Of a DNA stretch of 38,670 bases, positions 26,573 through 35,158 are shown one piece after another; the stretch's first letter is position 1; every line of letters begins with the position of its first letter. Location: positions 1 to 38,670 of the forward strand of contig NZ_LMIE01000006.1 in the NCBI RefSeq assembly GCF_001428625.1. Reading direction: 5' to 3'. Under the pieces are notes generated by a model. It saw only the letters and a list, made by a program, of their open reading frames with translations, ran no database searches and had not been told where the DNA came from. Position numbers and translations under genes: made by a program. Source of the DNA: Hydrogenophaga sp. Root209 (GTDB taxonomy: Bacteria; Pseudomonadota; Gammaproteobacteria; Burkholderiales; Burkholderiaceae_C).

Positions 26573-28159
26573 TCAGTTTACCTTGATCATGCGCCAATCC
26601 AGTCGGTTGTCAGCGCGGTGCACCACGTCAATGTTCTTCTTCATTGCCCAGGGAATGACCTGGTTGTGCAGTGGGATGTGCGCCACGTCTTCGTTCTGCA
26701 GGGCCAGCGCCTTGGTCAGCAGTTCGGTGCGCAGCTTCAGGTCGGTTTCCTTCTTGGTGCGCTCCACCAGCGCATCCATCTGCGGGTTGCTGTAGCGCCC
26801 CACGTTGTAGTTGCCGTCGCCGCCCGCGCCTACCGAGCGCACCAGCGACTGCAGGCTGTACAGCGCGTCAAACGTCGGCACGCCCCAGCCCAGCATGTAG
26901 ATGCTGGCTTCATAGCGCTGAATCATGGGGAAGTAGGTCACCAGCGGCAGCGTGCGCAGCTTGGCTTTCACACCGATGCGCGCCCACATGGCTGTGACCG
27001 CCTGGCAGATCTGCTCGTCGTTGATGTACCGGTTGTTGGGGCAGGCGAAGTCCACCTCGAAGCCGTCCTTGTAGCCTGCATCGGCCAGCAGCTTTTGCGC
27101 CGCACCCACATCGAACGGATAGCGCTTGTGCACCGCGTCCGTCCAGCCATTGACCTGCGGCGCCACCAGCGCACCGGTGGGCTGACCCAGACCGCGCAGC
27201 GTCACGCGGGCAATGGTGTTCATGTCGATGGCCTGGTAGAGCGCCTTGCGCACGCGCTGGTCTTTCAGCGGGTTCTTGCCCTTGATGTTGCTGCCGGGCA
27301 ATTCGCTGCGGAACTGGTCCATGCCGAAAAAGATGGTGCGGTTCTCGATGCCATCAATCACCTTGAGGTTTCCCTCGGCACGCACGCGCGGCAGATCCTG
27401 CGGACTGGGATCCAACACAAAATCCACCTCACCCGAAAGCAACGCGGCCATGCGCGTGGCCACGGCCTTCACCGGGGTGTAGATCACCTCGGTCACGTTG
27501 CCGTCAGCCTTGCCCCACCAGTTCGCATTGCGTGTGAGCACCAGTTTCTGGTCAGGCTGCCATTCCTTCAACACGAACGGGCCGGTGCCATTGGCATTGC
27601 GGTGGGCAAAGTTTTCCTCTTGCGTCTTGATGTCTTTGGGCGAGGTCGAGTTGTTCTTCTCGGCCCACGCCTTGCTCATCATGCGCAGCTCGGTGAGCTG
27701 GTTCAGCAGCACTGGGTTGGCATCCTTGGTGAAGATGTCGATGGTGTTGGCGTCCACCTTGACCACCTTGTCGATGCCCTGCGCGTAGATGCCGAAGTTC
27801 GATGTTTTGCTCATGGCTCGCTCGATCGAGAACACCGCGTCGTCGGCCGAGAAGGCGGAGCCATCGTGGAACTTCACGCCGGTGCGCAGATTGATGCGCA
27901 GCTGCGTGGGCGTGACTTGCTTCCAGGTCGTGGCCAGGATCGGCTCGGGCTTGAAAGTCTTGCTGTTGTAGTACACCAGCGACTCATACACCGACGCGTG
28001 AATGCCATTGGCCAGGGCGTTGTTCTGCGAGTGAATGTCCCAGGTCGGGATGTCGCTGGCGCTGGTCCATTTGAAGGTCTTCGCCTGCAGCCCGCCAACC
28101 CCCATGACAAGCGCGGCAGACAGAACAGCGAGGCGCAGATTCAATACATGTGAATTCAT
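26573..28159 (-). CDS. Peptide/opine ABC transporter substrate-binding protein, first gene of the operon
   Basis: A 528-residue SBP_bac_5 periplasmic protein. The signal peptide is MNSHVLNLRLAVLSAALVMG with cleavage after LQA. The body includes TFKWTSASDIPTWDIHSQN, NGIHASVYESLVYYNSKTF, GVKFHDGSAFSADDAVFSIERA and KRVRKALYQAIDMNT. It is clearly homologous to the second binding protein in the operon but differs enough to suggest another ligand. It appears to be the promoter-proximal gene of the seven-gene operon that runs down to 19549. Confidence 0.92.
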   Translation of the reverse strand: MNSHVLNLRLAVLSAALVMGVGGLQAKTFKWTSASDIPTWDIHSQNNALANGIHASVYESLVYYNSKTFKPEPILATTWKQVTPTQLRINLRTGVKFHDGSAFSADDAVFSIERAMSKTSNFGIYAQGIDKVVKVDANTIDIFTKDANPVLLNQLTELRMMSKAWAEKNNSTSPKDIKTQEENFAHRNANGTGPFVLKEWQPDQKLVLTRNANWWGKADGNVTEVIYTPVKAVATRMAALLSGEVDFVLDPSPQDLPRVRAEGNLKVIDGIENRTIFFGMDQFRSELPGSNIKGKNPLKDQRVRKALYQAIDMNTIARVTLRGLGQPTGALVAPQVNGWTDAVHKRYPFDVGAAQKLLADAGYKDGFEVDFACPNNRYINDEQICQAVTAMWARIGVKAKLRTLPLVTYFPMIQRYEASIYMLGWGVPTFDALYSLQSLVRSVGAGGDGNYNVGRYSNPQMDALVERTKKETDLKLRTELLTKALALQNEDVAHIPLHNQVIPWAMKKNIDVVHRADNRLDWRMIKVN

Positions 28160-28259
28160 GAGGAAACCCCAGATTGAAAGGACTGGCTGGGACTATGCAA
28201 CAAACGTTCCCGCCTCCGAACCGGGGTTACCCGAATCGAAGACGCCAACGCATCTCGGA

Positions 28260-29039
28260 TCAACGAGCTGGTGCCACGCTCTCCAGCGTCAGCGCACCGT
28301 ACCAGGCGGTGAGTGCGCTGCCGGTGTTGTCGGTGTCGGTCATGAGGGCGACCACGCGCAATGGCCCTGGCTCTTCGCCAAAGGCATGTCGGTAGTCCGC
28401 CTGCACATTGCGCACATGGTCGCGCCAGTGACCCAGCTGACTTGGGCCGCTGTCGAGCACCAGTTTGCGTATGCGATCGGTGCGAGGATTCACCACCACG
28501 GTGCCAGGAGCCTCCTTGTTGCCCCACACATAGATCAACGTGGCGTAGGGCAACTCCTCACCCGTGAGCAGGCGACTCCATTCCGAGAGCCTGTGCATCT
28601 TGGGCGTCCAGCGCGTGCGGTCGCCTTCAAACCCCAGGACGATGCCCACCGGCGAGTCAGATGCGTCGGCCTTCGCCAGATCGGCAGCCATGGGCAACGC
28701 ATCCACCCGCCACGAAAACGCCAAGCGCCCCGGCGCGAGCAAGGCGGGCTCGAACCTGCGCCGCAAGATGCTCACGGAGTTGTCCGCCTTCACGCGCAAC
28801 GACGGCCGCGCCAACACGTCCACCGGCTCATATGCCACGAAGCGCTTGCCCGGCAAGGCAAACGGTTGCCACGCCATTGCGCTGTGCGGAGTGATCAACA
28901 GCCGCTCTGCGGTCCGGTCCAACGCCAACTGGCGCCCTGAAGCAACCACCTCGTTGTCGCTGTCGCCCGCTTCGGGCGGCACCGTGCAAGCCACCACACC
29001 CAGGGTGAGAAAAAGCACCCCCAGCCAACGCCCGTGCAT
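28260..29039 (-). CDS. DUF3047 family putative lipoprotein
   Basis: A 259-residue protein matching the DUF3047 pattern: LAFSWRVDALPMAADLAKADASDSPVGIVLGFEGD, LTGEELPYATLIYVWGN, RTDRIRKLVLDSG, YRHAFGEEPGPLRVVALMTDTDNTG and a closing AWYGALTLE. The ATG at 29039 gives a short signal sequence ending LGVVAC, a plausible lipobox, so it may be anchored to a membrane after processing. Function is unknown in the family. An in-frame start at 29090 would bury the signal and is less likely. It stands alone, 100 bases upstream of the transporter operon start and divergent from the ComEA-like gene. Confidence 0.8.
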   Translation of the reverse strand: MHGRWLGVLFLTLGVVACTVPPEAGDSDNEVVASGRQLALDRTAERLLITPHSAMAWQPFALPGKRFVAYEPVDVLARPSLRVKADNSVSILRRRFEPALLAPGRLAFSWRVDALPMAADLAKADASDSPVGIVLGFEGDRTRWTPKMHRLSEWSRLLTGEELPYATLIYVWGNKEAPGTVVVNPRTDRIRKLVLDSGPSQLGHWRDHVRNVQADYRHAFGEEPGPLRVVALMTDTDNTGSALTAWYGALTLESVAPAR

Positions 29040-29264
29040 GAATGCGCGAACAAAGGTGGAGGGGCACGAAAAAGGCAGCCAAGGATGCATGTTGCAAATG
29101 AGTCAACAAGGCCCAATAAATATCCTGATATCCGGCATTTTTGTAATTGTTTTGATTTAAATTTCAAAACCGAAGCCTGCCATCAGGCTTCCGTGGCAGA
29201 CCCGACATTGCAAACCAGCCGTTCGAGTCTGGCGCGTTCAAACCACTTCAAAAACGGAGGACTC

Positions 29265-29594
29265 ATGTTCAAGAAATTTCTGGCCAGTTCGCTGGCATTG
29301 CTCGCTGCAGCCAGCTTCGCTGCAGTCGACATCAACAAAGCCACCCCGGCTGACCTCGACAGCATCAAAGGCATCGGCCCCAGCACGTCCACCAAGATCC
29401 TCGACGAACGCAAGACGTCACCATTCAAGGATTGGGGGGATCTCATTCAGAGGGTACCCGGCATTGGTGACAAACGCGCTGCCAAACTGTCCTCGGAAGG
29501 CCTGACCGTGAACGGTGAAGCATTCAAGGCGGTGGACAAGCCCGTGGCCGAGAAAAAGGCAGCAGACAAGAAGGCCGCTGCTGCCGCCAAGTGA
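29265..29594 (+). CDS. Exported ComEA-like helix-hairpin-helix protein
   Basis: A 109-residue protein with a signal peptide (MFKKFLASSLALLAAASFA) followed directly by the ComEA-type core VDINKATPADLDSIKGIGPSTSTKILDERK and a second hairpin IQRVPGIGDKRAAKL. The C-terminus is a Lys/Ala-rich tail. These proteins bind double-stranded DNA in the periplasm and take part in DNA uptake for natural transformation. ACGGAGG precedes the ATG. It has its own terminator right after the stop, so it is monocistronic. Confidence 0.9.
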   Translation: MFKKFLASSLALLAAASFAAVDINKATPADLDSIKGIGPSTSTKILDERKTSPFKDWGDLIQRVPGIGDKRAAKLSSEGLTVNGEAFKAVDKPVAEKKAADKKAAAAAK

Positions 29595-29613
29595 CGGAGA
29601 AGTCACGCCCATG

Positions 29614-29647
29614 AAAAAAGCCACCCGGCGTGCCGGGTGGCTTTTTT
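29614..29647. terminator. Bidirectional rho-independent terminator
   Basis: AAAAAAGCCACCCGGC and GCCGGGTGGCTTTTTT form an almost uninterrupted stem with a two-base loop at about 29630, with an A run before and a T run after. It serves the ComEA-like gene on the plus strand and the porin gene, which ends at 29674, on the minus strand. Confidence 0.92.
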
Positions 29648-29673
29648 GATTCAGACTTCGCTAAACGCGAAGA

Positions 29674-30600
29674 TCAGAATGCGTGGCGGATGCCGACACC
29701 GAAGCGCGAATCAACGCCAACACCAGCGGCAACAGCAGCAGCGTTGTCGTTGCGGAAGCCCGCGTACACGATGGTGCGCTTGGACAGGGAGTAGTTGCCC
29801 ATCAGGGTAAAGCCGCTGCGCGAAGCGCCGACATCGGGCTCCGAGCGTGCATAGCCAACGGACACGACCAGAGCCGGGCCCACTGGCACTTCAGCACCGA
29901 TGGAGACGTCGTCGGTGTCGCCACCGGCAGCAGCAACGTTGCTGTTGCCATATGCCAGCAACAGCTTGGCCACGCCGAAGTCATACGAGCCATTCAAGAT
30001 GGTGTACTTGCCCTTGCCAGCCAGATCGCTGTCATCCTGGTAACCCAGACCAACGTACAGCGGGCCGCCTTCGTACTTGAGGTGCACCGAGGTGGAGTCT
30101 TGCTTGAGCGTGTTGACGGAGGAGCTCACGGCGCCACTGAAGCCACCAAACGAAGGCGAAGCGTAGTACACATTGCTGCCAGGATTCGACGCGTAGCCCA
30201 TGCTGCCGAAGATGTCCTGGGAGTCGAACTTGCCCGAATCGAAGCCGAGGGCTGCGTTGGCGGCGATGTCGTCGTAAGCGGAGTAAACGTTACCCATCTT
30301 GAAGGTACCGAAGCCACCAGCCAAGCCAACGTAGGCTTGACGGCCGAAACCACTGGCTGCGCCGCTGGTCAGGTCAATGCCCTGCTCCAGTTGGAAAATG
30401 GCCGACAGACCGCCGCCCAGATCTTCCGTGCCCTTGAAACCCAGACGGCTGCTGTTCAGGCCACCGCTGCGCATGTCGGCCGACTGGCCCTTGTCTTTGA
30501 AGATGCCGGCGTCAGCGATACCGTACAGGGTCACGCTGGACTGGGCCATTGCGGCGCCGGAAGCGGCCAAAACAGCCAAAGCAATCAGAGTCTTTTTCAT
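29674..30600 (-). CDS. Outer-membrane porin (Burkholderiales trimeric type)
   Basis: A 308-residue porin. The signal peptide MKKTLIALAVLAASGAAMA is followed by QSSVTLYGIADAGIFKD, the usual first strand, GGLNSSRLGFKGTEDLGGGLSAIFQLEQG, and a C-terminal GVGIRHAF ending in Phe, the signal for outer-membrane insertion. It forms a general diffusion channel for small hydrophilic solutes. AAGGAAA lies before the ATG at 30600; the longer in-frame extension to 30753 has no signal-peptide logic. A paralogue lies immediately upstream. Confidence 0.95.
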   Translation of the reverse strand: MKKTLIALAVLAASGAAMAQSSVTLYGIADAGIFKDKGQSADMRSGGLNSSRLGFKGTEDLGGGLSAIFQLEQGIDLTSGAASGFGRQAYVGLAGGFGTFKMGNVYSAYDDIAANAALGFDSGKFDSQDIFGSMGYASNPGSNVYYASPSFGGFSGAVSSSVNTLKQDSTSVHLKYEGGPLYVGLGYQDDSDLAGKGKYTILNGSYDFGVAKLLLAYGNSNVAAAGGDTDDVSIGAEVPVGPALVVSVGYARSEPDVGASRSGFTLMGNYSLSKRTIVYAGFRNDNAAAVAAGVGVDSRFGVGIRHAF

Positions 30601-30833
30601 GGGAAGTTTCCTTGAGTAGGTTTTGGCTTTTCTTGAAAAACCAAAAGGTTGAAAAATCGACAAAAGTGATCCTATCCCCGCGCACATGACCAACAAGGGT
30701 AATCCCTGAAAATCGGTGGGACAGCGATCGAATTTGTCTTTTTTTTGAAACACTCCGACCCAGAATGACTCCTAAATAGCTACACACGAATCCGACAAGC
30801 CTGCCGTTGCAGCCTTTGAAGCTCGAAAAAAAA

Positions 30834-30859
30834 CCCACCGCTTGCGCAGTGGGTTTTTT
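30834..30859 (-). terminator. Terminator of the second porin gene
   Basis: CCCAC at 30834-30838 and GTGGG at 30849-30853, with further pairing of CGCTTGCGCA in the loop region, flanked by an A run at 30826-30833 and a T run at 30854-30859. It lies downstream of the porin gene that ends at 30896 on the minus strand and could also act on plus-strand transcripts. Confidence 0.8.
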
Positions 30860-30895
30860 GCTGAAGGCGAAGACCGGCACAAAGCCGGCCAGCGA

Positions 30896-31876
30896 TCAGA
30901 ACGTGTGGCGAATGCCGATGTCGTAGCCAGTCTTGTTGGTGGTACGAGCCGTATCGCGACCCAGCGACGTGTAGATCAGGGTGCGCTTGCTCAATGCGTA
31001 GTCAACACCCAGGCCCAGCTTTTTCGTCAGCTTGACGTTCGTAGTGTCGTTTTCGCTCACGCCGTAGCCAGCCTTGATGGTGAAGGCGCCCATAGGCGCA
31101 ACAGCCATGATGTTGAAAGCATTGCGATCAACACCAGCCGGGGCGGCGGTATCGATGGTGGAAACACCCGCACCCAACCGCACGACGCCGAAGTCATAAA
31201 TGGCGTGAATGAAAGTGACATCGTCGTCACTGCGGTTTTGCTCATGGCCAATGCCCACAACCAAGGGGCCAGCAGCGTAAGAAGCGTACAAGCTCATGAA
31301 GTTCTTGGCCTGTTCGGCAGCAGGGGTGGCCTGCTGCTTGAAGCCAACACTGGCTGCAGCCGAGAAACCACCAAACTTGGGCGAGTTGTAGTGAATCGCA
31401 TCGGTACGGCCCAGACCGGCGCCATCCGTGTTGTTTGCCGGATCGGTTGCGTAGCCAGCGGCCAACACAGCAGTGGAACCTTGCTGCAGGGTGCCCCATG
31501 GGTCGGTCGCATTGATGGGGCCCTGGAGGGCGGTCAGAGCGCGACCAAGTTTCACGGAGCCAAAGCCACCCGACAAGCCGACAGTGGACTCACCCTGGAA
31601 GGTGGGCCGACCATTGGCTGAACCGTCATTGGCACCGGATTCCAAGCTCAGGCGCTGCGCCAGAATGAAGTTGGCTTTCAGGCCACCACCGAGGTCTTCG
31701 GTGCCGCGAAAGCGGATCTGGGTCGAGCCGTTGGCGGCGTCAAGGCGGGTGGAGTTGTTGTCAGCAGCTGGGCGAACAACGCCAAGGTCCACCTGGCCGT
31801 CAATCGTGACGGAAGATTGTGCAAAAGCTGCACCGGTTGCAGCGACTGCAGCCAGAGCGATCAGGGTCTTTTTCAT
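30896..31876 (-). CDS. Outer-membrane porin, paralogue
   Basis: A 326-residue porin of the same family as the one at 29674-30600. Signal peptide MKKTLIALAAVAATGAAFA, then QSSVTIDGQVDLGVVRPAADN, STQIRFRGTEDLGGGLKANFILAQR, and a final DIGIRHTF ending in Phe. It is homologous to its neighbour but diverged in surface loops, suggesting different solute selectivity. GGAGAA lies at good distance before the ATG. Each porin has its own terminator, so they are separately transcribed. Confidence 0.95.
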   Translation of the reverse strand: MKKTLIALAAVAATGAAFAQSSVTIDGQVDLGVVRPAADNNSTRLDAANGSTQIRFRGTEDLGGGLKANFILAQRLSLESGANDGSANGRPTFQGESTVGLSGGFGSVKLGRALTALQGPINATDPWGTLQQGSTAVLAAGYATDPANNTDGAGLGRTDAIHYNSPKFGGFSAAASVGFKQQATPAAEQAKNFMSLYASYAAGPLVVGIGHEQNRSDDDVTFIHAIYDFGVVRLGAGVSTIDTAAPAGVDRNAFNIMAVAPMGAFTIKAGYGVSENDTTNVKLTKKLGLGVDYALSKRTLIYTSLGRDTARTTNKTGYDIGIRHTF

Positions 31877-32190
31877 GGAAGGGTTCTCCAGGGGTTGAAT
31901 AAGGACTGGTGGTCTGTGCCGCCGAGCCGACCTCCATCAGGAAGCTGAATGGATTGCATCAGAAAGTAATGGAGGGCGCCATTGGTGAAGGCCTCATTTC
32001 TGCCCTATGGCGGTGCTTCTGTTGCACCACCGCGACGCACTTGGTAGTAACCCGTAGGGATTTGTTCACGGACACTTCGTCCAGCAACTCGGAATGTCCT
32101 CACGGCGATCTTTCGAGCTTGAGCTTCGACAAGTCCGTATCCGACAGATCGTGGCAGCATCTCTTCTTCGCTATTGATCACAATCCATCC
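31877..32190. other. Divergent promoter gap between porin and coq7
   Basis: A 314-base gap between two divergent genes with no gene I can support. It should hold the porin and coq7 promoters. The coq7 frame extends upstream through part of it without a start that fits, and no operator or hairpin stands out. Confidence 0.5.
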
Positions 32191-32850
32191 ATGACCACAG
32201 CCACAGACGCCTTGATCAATGCCGCTGATTCCGCTTTGCGGACCTTGTTCGTGAGCCCCAGGGCCTCACGAGACTGTCCGACGCTGCCCGAGCGAGCCAC
32301 CGACCACGAGCTCAGCGAGGCCGACAAGCACCTTTCTGGTGCCTTGATGCGCGTGAACCATGTGGGCGAGGTGTGCGCGCAAGCGCTGTACACGGCGCAA
32401 GCCCTCACGGCACGCTGGCCGAGGCGTTCAGGCCAGCCGAATACCGCCCTGGCGGTACAGCTGGAAGCTGCATGCAAGGAAGAAACCGATCACTTGGCCT
32501 GGACCCAGACACGGCTGGACGAGCTGGGAGCGCGTGCTTCGCTGCTGAACCCGCTGTGGTACGCGGGGGCCTTCGGGCTCGGTCTGATGGCGGGGCGCCT
32601 GGGGCCAGCGGTGAGCCTGGGTTTCGTGGTGGAGACCGAGCGGCAAGTGGAGGCACATCTGGCCGAGCACATGGAGCGTCTGCCAGCAGGCGACCACGCT
32701 TCGCGCGCCATCGTGGCGCAAATGAAGCAGGACGAAGCCCGGCATGCGCGCGAAGCCCGGGACGCGGGGGCGGTGGAGTTGCCGGCGCCGGTGAAGGGGC
32801 TGATGAAGCTGGCGGCCAAAGTCATGACGACGGTGGCGCACCGAATCTGA
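32191..32850 (+). CDS. coq7: Demethoxyubiquinone hydroxylase Coq7
   Basis: A 219-residue di-iron monooxygenase of ubiquinone synthesis, hydroxylating the ring at the step before the last methylation (2-polyprenyl-3-methyl-6-methoxy-1,4-benzoquinone). Iron ligands lie in [29 protein letters not shown] and DEARHAREA. The middle contains a membrane-associating segment [17 protein letters not shown] start it at ATG 32191 ([16 protein letters not shown]), the normal family start. It converges with the OsmC-family gene, with 11 bases between the stops. Confidence 0.95.
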   Translation: MTTATDALINAADSALRTLFVSPRASRDCPTLPERATDHELSEADKHLSGALMRVNHVGEVCAQALYTAQALTARWPRRSGQPNTALAVQLEAACKEETDHLAWTQTRLDELGARASLLNPLWYAGAFGLGLMAGRLGPAVSLGFVVETERQVEAHLAEHMERLPAGDHASRAIVAQMKQDEARHAREARDAGAVELPAPVKGLMKLAAKVMTTVAHRI

Positions 32851-32861
32851 AGCGGTGGGGC

Positions 32862-33311
32862 TCAGGCTTCCAGAACCTCGAAGCTGGTGGTGATGGCTGC
32901 CGTCTTGCCCAGCATGATGCTGGCTGAGCAGTATTTGTCGTGGCTCATGGCGATGGCGCGCTCCACCGCGACGGGCGGGATGGCTTTGCCACTCACGGTG
33001 AAGTGCATGTGGATCTTGGTGAAGACTTTCGGATCGGTTTCGGCGCGTTCGGTCTCGAGCTTGACGCTGCAGCCGCGCACATCGTGGCGACCGCGCTTGA
33101 GGATGAGCACCACATCGTAGGCCGTGCAACCGCCGGTGCCGGCCAGCACGGTTTCCATGGGGCGCGGCGCCATGTTGGCGCCGCCGTTTTCAGGCTTGGC
33201 GGCGTCGGGAGCACCGTCCATGGTGATCACGTGCCCACTGCCGGTTTCTGCCACGAACCCCATGTGGGAACGGGTGCCGGCCGCGCCGGTCCAGGTGACG
33301 GTGCATTCCAT
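32862..33311 (-). CDS. OsmC-family protein
   Basis: A 149-residue OsmC/Ohr-superfamily protein (YhfA-like). The central Cys in TGGCTAYDVVLILKRGRHDVRGC and the second in DKYCSASIMLGKTA fit the two-Cys pattern of peroxide-reducing members. These proteins reduce organic hydroperoxides. Length is standard. It stands alone between coq7 and the ilvA region, convergent with coq7. Confidence 0.88.
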   Translation of the reverse strand: MECTVTWTGAAGTRSHMGFVAETGSGHVITMDGAPDAAKPENGGANMAPRPMETVLAGTGGCTAYDVVLILKRGRHDVRGCSVKLETERAETDPKVFTKIHMHFTVSGKAIPPVAVERAIAMSHDKYCSASIMLGKTAAITTSFEVLEA

Positions 33312-33388
33312 GGAAGATGTCCAGTCGTGAAATAGTCAACAGAGTTGGGGGCAGCGCCCTAGAAAGCGCCAAAAAACGACGGCACATG

Positions 33389-33416
33389 TTGCGTCGCAAC
33401 ATGGCTTCGATATACT
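33389..33416 (+). promoter_or_regulatory. Promoter in front of the candidate sRNA/ilvA leader
   Basis: TTGCGT at 33389-33394 and TATACT at 33411-33416 are separated by 16 bases, a good housekeeping promoter. The -35 box lies in a 6-1-6 inverted repeat, GTTGCGTCGCAAC at 33388-33400, which might be an operator. It points to a transcript starting near 33423. Confidence 0.6.
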
Positions 33417-33422
33417 CGCGGC

Positions 33423-33501
33423 ATTGTATGTAAGGTTGTCTCCTCTACCCTCCCTGGGTGGATTCAAGCCCGGACCGGTTCTGCCAGTCCGGGCTTTTTT
33501 T
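33423..33501 (+). ncRNA. Candidate small RNA or ilvA leader, about 79 nt
   Basis: From the promoter above, a short transcript would carry a small hairpin CTACCC-TCCCT-GGGTGG (33445-33461), whose loop TCCCT is C-rich and could bind ribosome sites, and end in a strong rho-independent terminator: AGCCCGGAC at 33467-33475, GTCCGGGCT at 33487-33495 and seven Ts ending at 33501. C-rich loops on a short terminated RNA are the design of many anti-Shine-Dalgarno sRNAs. Because ilvA starts 32 bases after the terminator, it could also act as an attenuator. No Ile/Val codon-rich leader peptide is obvious. Unrecognised by family. Confidence 0.5.
33467..33501 (+). terminator. Rho-independent terminator upstream of ilvA
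   Basis: A perfect 9-bp GC-rich stem (33467-33475 with 33487-33495), an 11-base loop and a T run at 33495-33501. It ends the candidate sRNA just before the ilvA ribosome site. Confidence 0.85.
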
Positions 33502-33533
33502 CGCCATCGATATGATGCGGTTGGAGAAAATTC

Positions 33534-35141
33534 ATGACCGCCCGCGCAGCCAAGCCTCAAAAACCGCCTCAACCGACACCGTCGCCCGTCACCACCATGG
33601 GGCCGGCCGACTACCTGAAAAAGATCCTGACCGCTCGCGTGTATGACGTGGCGGTGGAGTCTGCGCTGGAGCCGGCACGCAACCTGAGCGAGCGGCTGCA
33701 CAACACGGTGCTTCTCAAGCGCGAAGACCAGCAACCGGTCTTCAGTTTCAAGCTGCGCGGCGCCTACAACAAGATGGCGCACCTCACGCCCGAGCAACTC
33801 AAGAACGGCGTGATCTGCGCTTCGGCCGGCAATCATGCCCAGGGCGTGGCGCTGAGCGGGCGCAAGCTGGGCACACGGGCGGTGATCGTCATGCCGACCA
33901 CCACGCCGCAGGTCAAGATCGATGCGGTGCGCGGCTTTGGTGGCGAGGTCGTGTTGCATGGTGAGAGCTACACGGACGCCTACAACCACGCGGTCGAGCT
34001 TCAAAAGAAGCAGGGACTCACTTTTGTGCATCCTTTCGACGATCCGGACGTGATCGCCGGGCAAGGCACGATCGCCATGGAAATCCTGCGCCAGTTGCAG
34101 AGCCTGGGCTCCGACCACCTGGATGCGGTGTTCGTGGCCATCGGCGGTGGCGGCCTCATTTCGGGCGTGGCCAACTACATCAAGGCGCTGCGCCCGGAGA
34201 TCAAGGTGATCGGCGTGCAGATGAACGACTCGGACGCGATGATCCGTTCGGTGCGCGAGGGTGAGCGCACCACGCTGGCCGACGTGGGGCTGTTTTCGGA
34301 CGGCACGGCGGTCAAGCTGGTGGGCGAAGAGACTTTCCGCATCGCCCGCGGCCTGGTGGACGAATTCATCACCGTGGACACGGATGCCGTGTGCGCTGCC
34401 ATCAAAGACGTGTTCGTGGACACGCGCAGCATCGTGGAGCCGGCCGGAGCGTTGTCGGTAGCGGCCGTCAAACAATATGTGGCCACCCACAAGACACGCG
34501 GCCAGACCTACGCTGCCATCCTGTGTGGCGCCAACATGAACTTCGACCGCCTGCGTTTCGTGGCTGAGCGCGCCGAGGTGGGTGAGGAACGCGAAGCACT
34601 GTTTGCGGTGACGATTCCCGAGGAACGCGGCAGCTTCCGGCGTTTCTGCGAGCTCATTGGCGATTTGCCAGGCGGCGTGCGCAACGTGACCGAGTTCAAC
34701 TACCGCATCCACGACGGCAGCGAGGCCCATGTGTTCGTGGGGCTGACCACCCAGGGCAAGGGCGAGTCGGCCAAGATCGCGAAAAACCTGATCAAGCACG
34801 GTTTCCTGACGCTGGACCTGACCCACGACGATCTGGCCAAGGAACACATCCGGCACATGGTGGGCGGGCATTCGCCCTTGGCGCATGACGAGCGGTTGTT
34901 GCGCTTCGTGTTTCCAGAGCGTCCGGGTGCACTGCTCAAGTTCCTGAGCCTGATGCGACCTGGCTGGAACATCAGCCTGTTTCATTACCGCAACCAGGGC
35001 GCCGACTACGGGCGCATCCTGGTGGGCCTGCAGGTGCCGGCCAAGGACCACAAGGCCTTCGACAAGTTTCTGGAAACCCTCGGATACCCCTGCGTGGAAG
35101 AGACCAACAATCCGGTCTACCGCCTGTTCCTGCGGAGTTGA
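33534..35141 (+). CDS. ilvA: Threonine ammonia-lyase, biosynthetic
   Basis: A 535-residue PLP enzyme that deaminates threonine to 2-oxobutanoate, the first step of isoleucine synthesis. PLP lysine Lys73 is in FSFKLRGAYNKM; SAGNHAQGVALSG (97 onward) binds substrate carboxylate; GGGGLISG binds phosphate. Two C-terminal ACT-like regulatory modules (about 345-535: ERGSFRRFCELIGDLPG and FPERPGALLKFLSLM) provide isoleucine feedback control. ATG 33534 has GGAG 7 nt upstream, so I prefer it, although the family core starts at MGPADYLKKIL (Met22). A terminator and candidate leader RNA sit just upstream. It is followed by the CobT-like gene after 17 bases. Confidence 0.97.
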   Translation: MTARAAKPQKPPQPTPSPVTTMGPADYLKKILTARVYDVAVESALEPARNLSERLHNTVLLKREDQQPVFSFKLRGAYNKMAHLTPEQLKNGVICASAGNHAQGVALSGRKLGTRAVIVMPTTTPQVKIDAVRGFGGEVVLHGESYTDAYNHAVELQKKQGLTFVHPFDDPDVIAGQGTIAMEILRQLQSLGSDHLDAVFVAIGGGGLISGVANYIKALRPEIKVIGVQMNDSDAMIRSVREGERTTLADVGLFSDGTAVKLVGEETFRIARGLVDEFITVDTDAVCAAIKDVFVDTRSIVEPAGALSVAAVKQYVATHKTRGQTYAAILCGANMNFDRLRFVAERAEVGEEREALFAVTIPEERGSFRRFCELIGDLPGGVRNVTEFNYRIHDGSEAHVFVGLTTQGKGESAKIAKNLIKHGFLTLDLTHDDLAKEHIRHMVGGHSPLAHDERLLRFVFPERPGALLKFLSLMRPGWNISLFHYRNQGADYGRILVGLQVPAKDHKAFDKFLETLGYPCVEETNNPVYRLFLRS

Positions 35142-35158
35142 AAGGGACGGAGCGCACC

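Noticed and set aside
22754-28153. Several plus-strand open frames over 500 residues opposite the transporter operon.
   Set aside because: All are antisense to clear ABC-transporter genes with full family motifs and have atypical His/Arg/Val-rich composition.
35138-35158. Upstream TTG start at 35138 for the CobT-like gene.
   Set aside because: ATG 35159 has a good GGAG 7 nt upstream and gives the normal family start; the TTG overlaps the ilvA stop without a ribosome site.
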